Assembly (NCBI GenBank): GCA_025936045.1
Contig: JAICUB010000011.1
Coordinates: 62,001 to 126,000 of the forward strand
Origin: Polyangiaceae bacterium
GTDB taxonomy: Bacteria > Myxococcota_A > Polyangia > Polyangiales > Polyangiaceae
Direction of reading: 5' to 3'
Length of the DNA stretch: 64,000 nt
Shown here: piece by piece, positions 7,586 to 16,454 of the stretch
Position numbering within the stretch: the first letter of the stretch is position 1
Layout of the letters: the number at the start of each line of letters is the position of its first letter
The notes under the pieces: generated by a model
Told to the model about the DNA's origin: nothing
What the model saw: the letters and a program-made list of their open reading frames with translations, nothing else
Databases searched by the model: none
Translations under genes and position numbers: made by a program

Positions 7586-9676
7586 TCATTTCGCCGCGAG
7601 CTTCTTCGATTTGTCGAGGGTGAGCTCGGCCAACCGATCCTCGAGCGTCACGCGCTCGGCGAGGATGCGGCCGTCGATGTCGGCGACGGAGAGCGTCAGC
7701 TTCTGCAAGCGCTGGCTGAGCTCGTCCATCTTCTGCGCGAGGTTCTTGCTGAGGACCTGCGCTTGCGCGACCCGGCGCAGCGAAACGAGCTGAGCGTCGA
7801 GCTCGTCGATGCGCTCGCGGTACGTCTCGCTCTGGAGCACGGCGGTCTCCCGCTTTGCTTCGAGCTCGGCCATCGCCCGGTTGAGCTCGACCACTTGCCG
7901 TAGCGCGGCGAGCGTGCCGGGCTCGAGCCGCGCCGCGCTCGCCTGGAGGAACAGCGCGAGCTCCGCGATGCCTGGTTGCGTGCGGATATCGACCGATTTA
8001 CGGATCGGCGTCGCTTCTTCGATTTTGAGCGTGGCCGCGGCGTTCGCCGGGATTTTGACCGGAATGAGGTAGGCGTCGCGGAACTTTTCGACCCCCTCCT
8101 TCGGCAGCTCGAGCGAATAGCCGTCGGCCACGGCATGCCGCACGTAGACGACCGCGGGCGCAAGGCCGCGATTGACGAGCGAGAGCTCCGTGGTGCGAAA
8201 GCGGCGCGCCTCGGTCGTGAGCACGCCTCGCTCGGCCGTCACGAGCCGCTCGATCTCTTCGCGCGTGCCGTCCTTCGTCTCGATCAGCACCTTCTTGTCG
8301 AGCGAGAAGGGGACGAACGCGCGACTCTTCGGCTGGATCGGATCGCTCAGACCTTCACCCAAGAATTGCCCGTCGGCGTAGACGGTGACGGGGCCGGGGT
8401 CGAGCGTGTGCTCGGTCGGGTTTTCGAAGAGCACGGCACGGAAAGCGAACTTTTTCGAGCCGCGCGCCGACAGCGGATCATAGAGATACACCGGCTCCGC
8501 ATGCACGTCGGACGAGAGGACGTTCACCATCGCGGAGTGGTCCTTGGCGACGTCGAGCGGGACCTGCGTGAGGAAGTAGGCGTCGCCGAGCGGCTCGTCG
8601 GGTGAGCCCCCGCTTGCTTGCGTCGGCGCCGCCTCCCCGGCGACGGCGAGCACCCGCGCCGTATCGCCGGCCGAGGCTTGGCCCGTACCGACGACCTCGA
8701 TCTGGTCCGCCGGGACACCGTCCTTGATCAAGTCGTCCCGCACCTGGTTCGCGTTCGCGAGCGACGCACTCTTGCGATCCGCGTCCTCCGGCTTCGCATA
8801 GCCCTCCACGCGGATTTTCTGCTTGGTGCTGCGCGCGCGCTCGGCGACCGCCGACATGCCGCCGTCGTTCGCGCCCATGCCGCCACGCACCTGGCCGGCA
8901 CCCATGCTCGCCGCGACTTTGGGCGCGGGCGCGGAAGTCGCATGGCCGCGCCCTTCGCGCTCGAGCTGTTCGGCGGGCACCTGCGCGACGGACGGCGGGG
9001 GCGCGGGTGCCTTGCGTTTCACCGCGCCGAGCAGCTCGACCTCCTTCTTTGCCACCTGGTACGGCGAGCCGCCCGTGGGTGGCGCGACGCCGAGCGCCGT
9101 TTCGTCGCTGAGCGTCTCGCGATCGACGAAATGCACGCTCCGGAGATCGTACTTGAACGAGAGCGCCGACGTGGAGCCGACGCCCACGGCGACGTGCTTC
9201 CAGTCCTCGCCGGACACGTTGTGGACGACGGCCCACGCTTCGAGCTTCGCCGGCTTCGCTCCGCGGAACTCGAGACGGTAGCTCGGCTTCCAGGACGGGC
9301 TTTCCGTCACGTACGTGATCTTGAGCTCGTGCGTGCCGTCCTTGGGCAATTCGAGCTCGATCGACACTTCGTCGTCTTGATCGTCGAGCGTCGGAAACGA
9401 GATCGGGACGAGGTTGCCCGTCTCGGTGTCCTCGACGGTCAGCGACTTCAGAAAGTCGTCGAGCCGTTGTCCCGGCACCTCGAGCGTCAACTTGTTCCCC
9501 TTCACGGTCGCGTGCCGCTCGAAGTAAGCGACGCCGTTGCGGTAAACGACGACGCGTCCGAGCGCCGCTGCCGTGTGAATCGGCGGTGCCGCCACACGCG
9601 CCGAAGCGCACCCGAACGCGCCCGTACCGAGCCAAGCCACCACGAGCCAGCGATTCACCGAAGACATCCGCGCCAT
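7586..9676 (-). CDS. DUF4139 lipoprotein with an internal OmpA-like segment
   Basis: This 696-residue protein has a signal peptide and a lipobox-like GAFGC. The body matches the DUF4139 (mucoidy-inhibitor A-like) fold: an N-terminal strand pair VVYRNGVAYFERH, then SPSWKPSYRLEF, and later a DUF4139 core with YVRHAVADGYSLELPKEG. A coiled coil (about the last 110 residues) closes the protein. Between the two DUF4139 halves lies a segment, IRVEGYAKPEDADRK to GVPADQIEVVGTGQ, that looks like an OmpA-type peptidoglycan-binding unit. The start at 9676 is preferred because GGAGG lies about 8 bases upstream; a longer frame opens at 9715. Likely envelope-bound; molecular role unknown. Confidence 0.8.
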   Translation of the reverse strand: MARMSSVNRWLVVAWLGTGAFGCASARVAAPPIHTAAALGRVVVYRNGVAYFERHATVKGNKLTLEVPGQRLDDFLKSLTVEDTETGNLVPISFPTLDDQDDEVSIELELPKDGTHELKITYVTESPSWKPSYRLEFRGAKPAKLEAWAVVHNVSGEDWKHVAVGVGSTSALSFKYDLRSVHFVDRETLSDETALGVAPPTGGSPYQVAKKEVELLGAVKRKAPAPPPSVAQVPAEQLEREGRGHATSAPAPKVAASMGAGQVRGGMGANDGGMSAVAERARSTKQKIRVEGYAKPEDADRKSASLANANQVRDDLIKDGVPADQIEVVGTGQASAGDTARVLAVAGEAAPTQASGGSPDEPLGDAYFLTQVPLDVAKDHSAMVNVLSSDVHAEPVYLYDPLSARGSKKFAFRAVLFENPTEHTLDPGPVTVYADGQFLGEGLSDPIQPKSRAFVPFSLDKKVLIETKDGTREEIERLVTAERGVLTTEARRFRTTELSLVNRGLAPAVVYVRHAVADGYSLELPKEGVEKFRDAYLIPVKIPANAAATLKIEEATPIRKSVDIRTQPGIAELALFLQASAARLEPGTLAALRQVVELNRAMAELEAKRETAVLQSETYRERIDELDAQLVSLRRVAQAQVLSKNLAQKMDELSQRLQKLTLSVADIDGRILAERVTLEDRLAELTLDKSKKLAAK

Positions 9677-9888
9677 CACCACATCCTCCGACCAAGCTTG
9701 CTGCGTCCGCGGCAACGCAACTCGTTCGCCGCGTCCCGAGCGAGTACGCGCGCGAGACGAGAAAGATCTCGCCGCGGCTCGCCGGGGACAGGACGAGAAC
9801 GCGCGGACCCCCCGCGCGCTTACGCCCCCTGGCTCGCCGCGCGAAACGCTCCAAAGTTACGCGGGAAAGCCGCGCCGTTCTCCCGGTT

Positions 9889-10497
9889 TCACGCCTCGAA
9901 CGGCGCCGTGTCCCCCGCGCCAGCTCGCACCACCTCGGGTGCTTCATGCGTCAAATCGATCACCGTCGTGGGCTCGGTGCCGCCCGGGCCGCAGTCGAGC
10001 ACCATGGCGAGACCCTGAAATTCGACGTCGAGTTCGCGCGCGTCGATGTGCGGAGCCTCACCGTGACGCGCGGCGGTGCTCGAGACGATGGGACGACCGA
10101 GCCCTTCGACGAGCGCGAGCGCGACCGGATGATTGGGGATGCGCACGCCGACTGTCTTTCGGTGTCCCTGCACCGCGCGCGGGACGTCGTGCGTCGCCTC
10201 CAAGATGAAGCAGTAGGGACCGGGCAGGTACTTGCGCAGGATTCGGAACACGCGATCGTGCATCACGGCGTAGCGAGCGATCTCGGTGAGATCGCGGCAG
10301 ACGAACGCGAGCATCTGCGAGCGGTCCATCCCCTTGATCTGATAAAGGCGGTTCAGCGCCTTCTTGTTCATCATGTCGCAGCCGAGGCCGTAGACGGTGT
10401 CCGTCGGATAACCGATGACCTCGCCCGCTTCGAGCGCGTCGACGGCGCGGCGGATCTTGCGGGGCTCGGGCCCGAACGGATTGATCTCGAGCAACAT
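9889..10497 (-). CDS. YciO/Sua5/TsaC-family protein
   Basis: This 202-residue protein has the YrdC fold. Hallmarks are GEVIGYPTDTVYGLGCD near the N terminus, LPGPYCFIL in the middle, VGVRIPNHP and IVSSTA. TsaC/Sua5 makes L-threonylcarbamoyl-AMP for the t6A modification of ANN-decoding tRNAs. The substrate loop here reads YQIKGMDRSQMLAFVCRDL, which resembles YciO more than the canonical KxR-x-PL loop of TsaC. I therefore call it YciO-like and leave open whether it is the true t6A enzyme. It is 30 bp upstream of a GH35 gene stop and on the same strand. Confidence 0.85.
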   Translation of the reverse strand: MLLEINPFGPEPRKIRRAVDALEAGEVIGYPTDTVYGLGCDMMNKKALNRLYQIKGMDRSQMLAFVCRDLTEIARYAVMHDRVFRILRKYLPGPYCFILEATHDVPRAVQGHRKTVGVRIPNHPVALALVEGLGRPIVSSTAARHGEAPHIDARELDVEFQGLAMVLDCGPGGTEPTTVIDLTHEAPEVVRAGAGDTAPFEA

Positions 10498-10527
10498 TGA
10501 CGGCTTTTTCGTTGGGTTTGGGGTCGC

Positions 10528-12564
10528 CTAGGCTCGAAGCTCGAGCATGCGAACGCTGCGCGGGGGCACGGGCAGCGCGAACACGCCGACCGTAGCGCGG
10601 AAGCGCGACCCGTCGAGCGCGTCCTCGGCTTCCGACGCGCCGGCCGACGTCACCTTGGCTTCGATCTGGCGTTCGGTTGCGTTGATGACGAACAAGACGC
10701 GCGGGACAGCGTCCGCGTCGCGATGCACCGTGACGCGAATGTCCGCCGGCTCGGCGAAGAGCGTCGGCAGCTCGAGGCGAACCTGCGCGTCCGCGACGGC
10801 ACGCACCACCGCGTCCTCGTCGAACGGCAGCAGCGCGGGGACCATGTCGCTCGGCTCCTGGACGTAGGCGGCCGGCTCGGCGAGCGGCCGAAAGCTGCCG
10901 TCGGCGAGGGGCGCGTGCGGCCCGACCGTCACGGCCCGTCCCCGCTCGCGCGCTCGCGTCACGCGGGCCACGAGGTCCGGCTCGAGCGCCCCAGGGCAGG
11001 CCACGATCGTCCAGCGCGCGTGCTTCAGGCTATGGCGCGCCACGTCGTCGCTCGAAAACGCGTACGGGATGCCCGCCCGGTCGAGCGTGCGCTCGAGCAG
11101 CTGGACGAACTGATCGGCCTCGACGGCGGGCGACGCCCCGAGCCCGAGCTCGTCCTCGAAACAAGCGTCCTCCGCGCTGCCGCCGAGCACCTGAAATAGC
11201 GCGGCGCTGAGCGGCCCGAACGCGTGCATCACGCGCGCGAGGCGGCGAAGCGAACGCGGCAGGAGCAGGTGCACCGGCGTGTGGCGCGCGAGCTCGGCGA
11301 AGCGCAGGCGAATCAACGCGCGCGTCAGACGTTCCCACGCCGCGGCGCTCGGACGCACGCGACCCTTCGGATCGATCGGCCCGTTGATCCAGCGATCGCG
11401 CTCGACCGCCATGTACACGTTGTAGCCGCGCAAGCCGTACGCGAGAGCCGTGAGCGCCGTGAAGGCGTTGTCGCCCTCGCTGAGCGGCGCGAAGAACGGC
11501 GGGTACCCCGCGCCGAGCTCGCAAGCGAACGCCGGGTGCTCGCGCGCGGCAGAGCGCACGGCGAGCTCGGAGGTGCGGCGCGCGATTTCGTTGCGCTGGG
11601 GCGGGGACGCGCCGTGGTAATAGTCGAGCCCGAGGAGCTCGACGGCTTGCCCGACGCGCAGCGGATCGAGCGGCGTGGCGGCCTCACTGAGCGGCAGGTT
11701 GTGCGAGGTCGGCACGCCGCCGAGGCCCGCGTTTTCCATGGCCGTGCGGTAGCGGACGAACGCTCCGGCGATGAGCGCTTCTTGAAACTCCGCCCAATCG
11801 AGGTGGCGTGCGAGCTCGCGCTTGCTCTTCGCGTTGAAGCGGCGCGGCGGCTCGACGTTGAAGAACGTCACGCCTGGGTCGCCGAGCACTTCGCGCAAGA
11901 CCTCGACGCGTGCGTACTTGTCCTTCAGGAACGCGCGATAGTGCGCGATCGCGTCGGCGTGATAGTCCTGGTCGTAGACGCCGTCGCGAAAGTACATCGC
12001 GCCCTCGTTGTCGACCTGGAGCAGCACGATCGGCCCGTTCGGCCAGACGAGGGGCGCGAGCTCCTTGCCCACGGCATCGAACCACACGCGAGCCTCGGCG
12101 TGAAACGCCTCGCTCGCGTAGCTCGGCACCGGAAACGCGAGCGGCGGCACCGGCAGCGCCACGGGCTTTCCGCCCGCGGAAACGGCCTGGCATTCCTTCG
12201 TCCAGATGACGCGTTCGGGGATGCCGAAGCACGTGAGCTCGGCATTGATGTGCGGCCCCGGGCGCAGGATGACGTAGAGCCCGAGCTCGCCCGCGAGCCG
12301 TACGAAGCGCGCGACGTCGAGCTTGGGCTCGACCTTGCCGAAATCGAAGTCCCCCGTGCCGCGCTCGTGCACACCCCACGGCACGTAGGTGTCGAGCAGC
12401 GTCAAGCCGAGCCCGCGTATGCCCTCGAGCGCGGAGCGCCACGCTTCCGGCTCCAAGCGCCAGTAATGCGCGCTCCCCGCCAAGAGCGGCACCACCTCCG
12501 CCCCCACCCGAATGCCGGCCGGGACGAGCTCGACTTTTTGGGCGCCCTTCCTGGGCCTGGCCAT
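10528..12564 (-). CDS. Glycoside hydrolase family 35 beta-galactosidase
   Basis: This 678-residue enzyme is a likely exo-beta-galactosidase acting on terminal beta-linked galactose. The N-terminal TIM barrel shows the GH35 signatures: YWRLEPEAWRSALEGIRGLG and LLDTYVPWGVHE near the start, RPGPHINAE, and GPIVLLQVDNEGA, whose Glu is the expected acid/base. The nucleophile Glu is expected in FACELGAGY. C-terminal beta-sandwich domains follow. No signal peptide is apparent, so it should be cytoplasmic. The start at 12564 (MARPRKG) is chosen over an upstream ATG at 12690, which would overlap the divergent ferredoxin gene. Confidence 0.9.
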   Translation of the reverse strand: MARPRKGAQKVELVPAGIRVGAEVVPLLAGSAHYWRLEPEAWRSALEGIRGLGLTLLDTYVPWGVHERGTGDFDFGKVEPKLDVARFVRLAGELGLYVILRPGPHINAELTCFGIPERVIWTKECQAVSAGGKPVALPVPPLAFPVPSYASEAFHAEARVWFDAVGKELAPLVWPNGPIVLLQVDNEGAMYFRDGVYDQDYHADAIAHYRAFLKDKYARVEVLREVLGDPGVTFFNVEPPRRFNAKSKRELARHLDWAEFQEALIAGAFVRYRTAMENAGLGGVPTSHNLPLSEAATPLDPLRVGQAVELLGLDYYHGASPPQRNEIARRTSELAVRSAAREHPAFACELGAGYPPFFAPLSEGDNAFTALTALAYGLRGYNVYMAVERDRWINGPIDPKGRVRPSAAAWERLTRALIRLRFAELARHTPVHLLLPRSLRRLARVMHAFGPLSAALFQVLGGSAEDACFEDELGLGASPAVEADQFVQLLERTLDRAGIPYAFSSDDVARHSLKHARWTIVACPGALEPDLVARVTRARERGRAVTVGPHAPLADGSFRPLAEPAAYVQEPSDMVPALLPFDEDAVVRAVADAQVRLELPTLFAEPADIRVTVHRDADAVPRVLFVINATERQIEAKVTSAGASEAEDALDGSRFRATVGVFALPVPPRSVRMLELRA

Positions 12565-12609
12565 CGGGCTGTTGCTACCTCGCGCCGGCGGAACTAGGAA
12601 AGCCCTGAA

Positions 12610-12915
12610 ATGACTTTCGTCGTCACGGACAACTGCAAAGCCTGCCGTTTCACCGATTGTGTCGCCGTCTGCCCGGTGGATTGCTTCCACGGCGACGCTG
12701 AGATGCTCTACATCGATCCGGGCGAGTGCATCGATTGTGGCGCTTGTGTGCCGGAATGCCCGGTCGAGGCCATCTACGACGAGTCGCAGCTACCGGACGA
12801 CAAGAAGGCGTGGATCAAGACGAACGCCGACAAGGCGCCGAGCTTGCCCGTCATCAATCAGAAGGGCGAGCCCCTGCCCGGCGCCGACGAGCGCAAGCAG
12901 TCGCTCGGCTTCTGA
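12610..12915 (+). CDS. fdxA: FdxA-type 7Fe/8Fe ferredoxin
   Basis: This 101-residue ferredoxin carries electrons in the cytoplasm. It has two clusters of cysteines: C9, C12, C17 and CPVDC (21-25), then C40-x2-C43-x2-C46-x3-C50-P, the classical second-cluster motif. The spacing and the long C-terminal tail (residues 60-101, ending KQSLGF) are typical of the FdxA family, which binds one [3Fe-4S] and one [4Fe-4S] cluster. A GGAAAG lies about 8 bases upstream of the ATG. It is transcribed away from the GH35 gene, with 45 bp between the two starts. Confidence 0.95.
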   Translation: MTFVVTDNCKACRFTDCVAVCPVDCFHGDAEMLYIDPGECIDCGACVPECPVEAIYDESQLPDDKKAWIKTNADKAPSLPVINQKGEPLPGADERKQSLGF

Positions 12916-12926
12916 GCGGCTGCTCA

Positions 12927-12949
12927 CACGCGCGTCACGACAACGCGTG
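12927..12949. terminator. Hairpin between convergent genes
   Basis: The arms CACGCG and CGCGTG pair with an 11-base loop between the convergent fdxA and Cys-rich genes. There is no T tract. This is only a possible bidirectional terminator. Confidence 0.3.
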
Positions 12950-12963
12950 AGAAAGCACGCCGT

Positions 12964-13938
12964 TCAGCGCGCCCGGCGGCGACGCGCACCCGCGAGCCCG
13001 GCGAGTGCGAGCGCCGCGAAGCCGAGCGAGCTGCCGAGGTGATTCGGCGCCGGAACGAGCGAGCATCCAGCGCCGTCGTCCGAGGCGTCGGTGCCGCTCT
13101 TCGGTGACGTGCTCGTGCCGGACGCTTCCGGCGCGCTCGCCACGGGCGAACCCGAGGTGTTGCCCGATCCCGAGTTCCCCGACGTGTCCGTGGCGTCTTT
13201 CGACAAGTGCGCGTTCGAGACGAGACGCGCGTACGGGGGCAAGCAAATCTTCGCGGGGTCGGCGCTGCAGGAGCTGGTGCCGTTCGCGTCCGAGGCACAG
13301 ACGTCGCTCGGGTTCTCATCGCACGTGAAATCGGCCGGACAATCCGAGTCGGCGCTGCATGCGACGACCTTCAGGTTGCACGCCTTCGTACCGCTCGGCT
13401 GACAGGAGCAGTCGGGGGGCGGCGGCGTACCCGCGTCGGCCATCGGCGCTCCGCTGCCGGCGGAGCCGGAACAACCGCATGCTTGCTCTTCGTCGCAAGT
13501 GAAGCCGGCGCCGCAGTCGGCGTCCGCCTGGCACGGGAGCAGGTACGTCGGCACGCAGGCCGAGACAGCGCTGCTCGTGCATGCCGTGTCGCTCGGCTGC
13601 GGACACGCCTCCCCTTTCGCGCAGGGCGGTGCCGTCGGACAGGTCTCCTCCGTGCTCGTGTAACAGCTCATGCCATCAGCACAGTCGGAGTCGCTCGAGC
13701 AAGGCAGAGCGACACAGGTGTCGACGGTGCCGCTGCAATCCGGAGGCGTGCAGTTCGGGTCGTCCGGCGCGCAGGCGATGCCTGGGCACGCGACGGGTGC
13801 CGCCTTGCAGTCGTAGTTTCGAGGGCAGGTCTGGTCACCGCAGGCCACGTCGGCGCGCGCGGCGGCGACGAAAGCAAGCGGAGCGACGAGCGACAAAGCG
13901 ACGAGACACGAGCGAAGAGCGGAGCGGGAACTGAGCAT
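12964..13938 (-). CDS. Secreted Cys-rich protein with MYXO-CTERM-like sorting tail
   Basis: This 324-residue protein begins with a clear signal peptide (MLSSRSALRS... to ARADVAC). The body is a string of short cysteine-spaced units of the type PCSSDSDCADGMSC and PCQADADCGAGFTC, common in myxobacterial extracellular proteins and probably disulfide-bonded. A Ser/Gly/Thr-rich linker follows. The C terminus has GAGCSLVP, a hydrophobic span and a final RRRRAR cluster. This is the MYXO-CTERM layout, where a myxosortase cuts near the Cys and the protein is lipid-anchored on the surface. No myxosortase gene is in the window. The start at 13938 is supported by GAGGAAG at about 8 bases. Confidence 0.82.
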   Translation of the reverse strand: MLSSRSALRSCLVALSLVAPLAFVAAARADVACGDQTCPRNYDCKAAPVACPGIACAPDDPNCTPPDCSGTVDTCVALPCSSDSDCADGMSCYTSTEETCPTAPPCAKGEACPQPSDTACTSSAVSACVPTYLLPCQADADCGAGFTCDEEQACGCSGSAGSGAPMADAGTPPPPDCSCQPSGTKACNLKVVACSADSDCPADFTCDENPSDVCASDANGTSSCSADPAKICLPPYARLVSNAHLSKDATDTSGNSGSGNTSGSPVASAPEASGTSTSPKSGTDASDDGAGCSLVPAPNHLGSSLGFAALALAGLAGARRRRAR

Positions 13939-14086
13939 TGGTGGCTTCCTCGGGTGACGGCTGCAAGGCAAGTGCCAGTAGCGGAAATCAGGGCCGTTCC
14001 TGCGGAGCGACCGCGCGCGTGACGCTCTCAGCGTGACACGAAGGTCGCACGGGTCGCCAAATCGTGCCAGATCGGCAAGCCGGGAC

Positions 14087-15022
14087 TCAGCCGAAGCCGC
14101 TCACCTTGCCGGTGAGCATGCGCTCCCAGGTGGGAGGGTCCACGAATTTAGCTACCAGGAAATCGACCACGGCGCGCACCTTGGTGGAGAGCTGCCGCGC
14201 CGACGGATACACCGCGAAAATCGCGCTTTGCTCGAACTCGTACTCCGGAAGCACGCGCACGAGCTCGCCCTTCACGAGCTCTTCGTTCACGGACATGGTG
14301 GGACCGACGGTGATGCCGAGTCCCTTTTTGGCGCTGTCGGCCAAAACTGCGATGTTGTTCGTCGCGATGCGCCCGGAAAGCGCCACGCTCACGGGGCCGT
14401 CGGGACCGATGAGCTTCCATTCGCGAGGTCGGGCGAAACCCGTGTAGACGACGATGTCGTGCTGGGCGAGCTCGTCGGGGTGCTTCGGCACGCCGCGGCG
14501 TGCGAGGTAGTCGGGCGACGCGATGAGCACGCGCTTGTTCGCGCACAGGCGACGCGCAATGAGGCGTGAGTCGGAAAGCGCGCCGATCCGAATCGCCAGG
14601 TCGATGCCCTCGTCGATGATATCGACGAAGCGGTTCGTGAGCGTGAGGTCGATCGAGAGCTCGGGATAGAGCGCCAGGATTTCGTCGAGCACCGGCCCGA
14701 TGTACATCTGCCCGAAGAGCAAGGAAGCGGTGATGCGCAAGTTGCCGCGCGGGTGCGCCGTCGCCTTCTGCACCTCCGCTTCGGCGTCCAACAGATCGGC
14801 GAGGATCTGACTCGCGCGCGCGTAAAAAGCCGCTCCCGCTTCCGTGAGCGACAAACTCCGCGTCGTGCGCTGCACCAAGCGCACGCCGAGCCGCTCCTCG
14901 AGCCGCGTGACGATGCGGCTCACGCCCGAGGGGCTCAGCGACAGCTCCTCTGCCGCCTTCGCGAAGCTCGAATGCTTCACGACCGAATGGAACGCTACGA
15001 GCTCGTGAGTTTCAGTGGGCAT
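14087..15022 (-). CDS. LysR-family transcriptional regulator (CrgA-like subgroup)
   Basis: This 311-residue regulator has an N-terminal winged helix (residues 1-60: FHSVVKHSSFAKAAEELS, then SPSGVSRIVTRLEERLGVRL) and a type-2 periplasmic-binding-fold effector domain (about 90-300). The effector domain carries GNLRITASLLFG and DLTLTNRFVDIIDEGIDLAIRIG, typical of the CrgA/AaeR-like group. LysR proteins usually regulate a divergent gene, but here both neighbours are on the same strand, so the target is unclear. A palindrome at 15110-15125 upstream of its start is a candidate autoregulatory site. Confidence 0.9.
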   Translation of the reverse strand: MPTETHELVAFHSVVKHSSFAKAAEELSLSPSGVSRIVTRLEERLGVRLVQRTTRSLSLTEAGAAFYARASQILADLLDAEAEVQKATAHPRGNLRITASLLFGQMYIGPVLDEILALYPELSIDLTLTNRFVDIIDEGIDLAIRIGALSDSRLIARRLCANKRVLIASPDYLARRGVPKHPDELAQHDIVVYTGFARPREWKLIGPDGPVSVALSGRIATNNIAVLADSAKKGLGITVGPTMSVNEELVKGELVRVLPEYEFEQSAIFAVYPSARQLSTKVRAVVDFLVAKFVDPPTWERMLTGKVSGFG

Positions 15023-15109
15023 CGCGCTGCACTGCCGCCCTGGGGCCTCGACGCCACGCTGCCGTATTCGTGAGGTTCAGTCACCGATCAAGTGTCCCGA
15101 GCGCGATCT

Positions 15110-15125
15110 TTGGCCTGTCGGCCAA
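15110..15125. promoter_or_regulatory. Palindromic site upstream of the LysR gene
   Basis: TTGGCC-TGTC-GGCCAA is a perfect 6-bp dyad about 90 bp upstream of the LysR start. It could be an operator for that regulator, but it does not fit the strict T-N11-A LysR box. It could also be a terminator hairpin for the lipoprotein gene, whose transcript reads through it. Confidence 0.35.
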
Positions 15126-15172
15126 TTTCTTTGCCGCGTGAGCTCGCCGGCGCGCCCCGCCGGGGTCGAGCG

Positions 15173-16252
15173 TCAGTGCTTCGCAAAATCGAGCGTGACG
15201 TGCGTTTGAACTTGCAAGGTGCCCGCCTGGTTTTCCTGGCCCGGCAACGGCAGCGACGCGAGAAGGCTCGAGTCGAGGTCACCGCTCTGCGGAAACGGCG
15301 TGCCCTTCTGCATCACGAGCTTGCCTTCGGATTTGCATTGGAACTCCGAGAGCTCGTGCGGCGCGTCGGGCGGCAGCCCCTCGAAATCGAAGCGCTTGCT
15401 CGTGGCGTAGCGCTTGGTTCCGACCGAGAGCGTCACGCTGTCACCCTTCACCGACTCCACCTTCACGAGCCGATAAGTGACGAGGTCGAGCCCGAAAACG
15501 CCTTCGCGGCTCGTCGCCATCCAATAAGCTCCCGTGCCGAGCGCCTCGGAAGGCACCGGCAGCGTGACGAGCGCCAGCGCGTCGCTGAGCTGCCGCAGCT
15601 GGTCGCGGACGGACTCGGCGCCAGGCGCCACCTCCGTGTGATAGCCGGTGCCGGCGCCGTCGTGCGACACCTCGTACTCGACCTTCGAGCCCTTGAGCTT
15701 CGCGACGGCGAGCTCCAAATCGTGCGGGATCCCCGAAACCCCGAGCTTGACCGCGAGCACCTTCGCGGACATCGCCACGTTGTCGCTCGGCGCGCCGGCG
15801 TCGGCTGCTGCGTTCTTCGGCTTCTGCGCCTCGATCGCCACGGTGAGCTCGAACGGAATCGGCGCCTGCTGCGGCCCGGACGAAACCTGAAGCTCGATCG
15901 TACCCTGCGTCCTCCAGCCGGGTTTTGGCTGAGCGGGTGCGAGCGACACGCGTGGCTCGCTCCCGATGCCGCCGAGCGTGATCTTCGGGGGTGCACCCGC
16001 CTTGATCTCGGCGTCGGCGCCGCCCGGCGGGAAAATCCCGTTCGGGGGCGGACCGCCGGAGCTGTCGGGCGCCGAGGTTTTCGCGCGTGAGCTCGCGGCG
16101 GCGACGGCCCGCGCGAGCTCCGGATCCATGCCGGCGTTTTTGTCGACGCTCGCGGCAGGCTCGCTGGTTCTCTCGTGCTGCTGCTCCTTCGAGCAACCCG
16201 GCAGCGCGAGCAGCACGCCGAGCGGCAGCCAATAGGCAGAGCGAAGATGCAT
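15173..16252 (-). CDS. Hypothetical lipoprotein
   Basis: This 359-residue lipoprotein has a signal peptide ending in the lipobox LPGC (about residues 17-20), then an Asp/Ser/Pro/Gly-rich linker to about residue 85. The remainder is predicted to be beta-rich, with repeated strands such as GTIELQVSS, PIPFELTVAI and YWMATSREGVFGLDLVTY, and a CKSEGK segment near the C terminus. It may belong to the loosely defined envelope beta-sandwich families (DUF6263-like), but I cannot be sure. The start at 16252 is chosen because the signal peptide begins there; an ATG at 16270 is an alternative. Function unknown. Confidence 0.68.
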   Translation of the reverse strand: MHLRSAYWLPLGVLLALPGCSKEQQHERTSEPAASVDKNAGMDPELARAVAAASSRAKTSAPDSSGGPPPNGIFPPGGADAEIKAGAPPKITLGGIGSEPRVSLAPAQPKPGWRTQGTIELQVSSGPQQAPIPFELTVAIEAQKPKNAAADAGAPSDNVAMSAKVLAVKLGVSGIPHDLELAVAKLKGSKVEYEVSHDGAGTGYHTEVAPGAESVRDQLRQLSDALALVTLPVPSEALGTGAYWMATSREGVFGLDLVTYRLVKVESVKGDSVTLSVGTKRYATSKRFDFEGLPPDAPHELSEFQCKSEGKLVMQKGTPFPQSGDLDSSLLASLPLPGQENQAGTLQVQTHVTLDFAKH

Positions 16253-16454
16253 GGCGAGCGGATCTACCATATCCACGCGCCACGCAAGCGCTCCGGGATC
16301 GCCCCCTTTGGCCGTTTGCGTATCGAGCAGGAGTCTCACTCGTCGTCTTCTGCGCGCACGAGCTCACTCTGCGGCGCGACGATAGGGGCCAAGCTCGCAC
16401 GCCGCGGCGGGGCTCCCGGTTCTACGTTGCTGGTGCTATGGCTTTGCGCGAAGC
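16253..16454. promoter_or_regulatory. Divergent intergenic region, lipoprotein gene and pterin-like cluster
   Basis: About 200 bp separate the minus-strand lipoprotein start from the plus-strand TTG start of the sulfatase-fold gene. It must hold promoters for both directions. I cannot identify consensus boxes or a riboswitch-like fold by eye. Confidence 0.4.
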
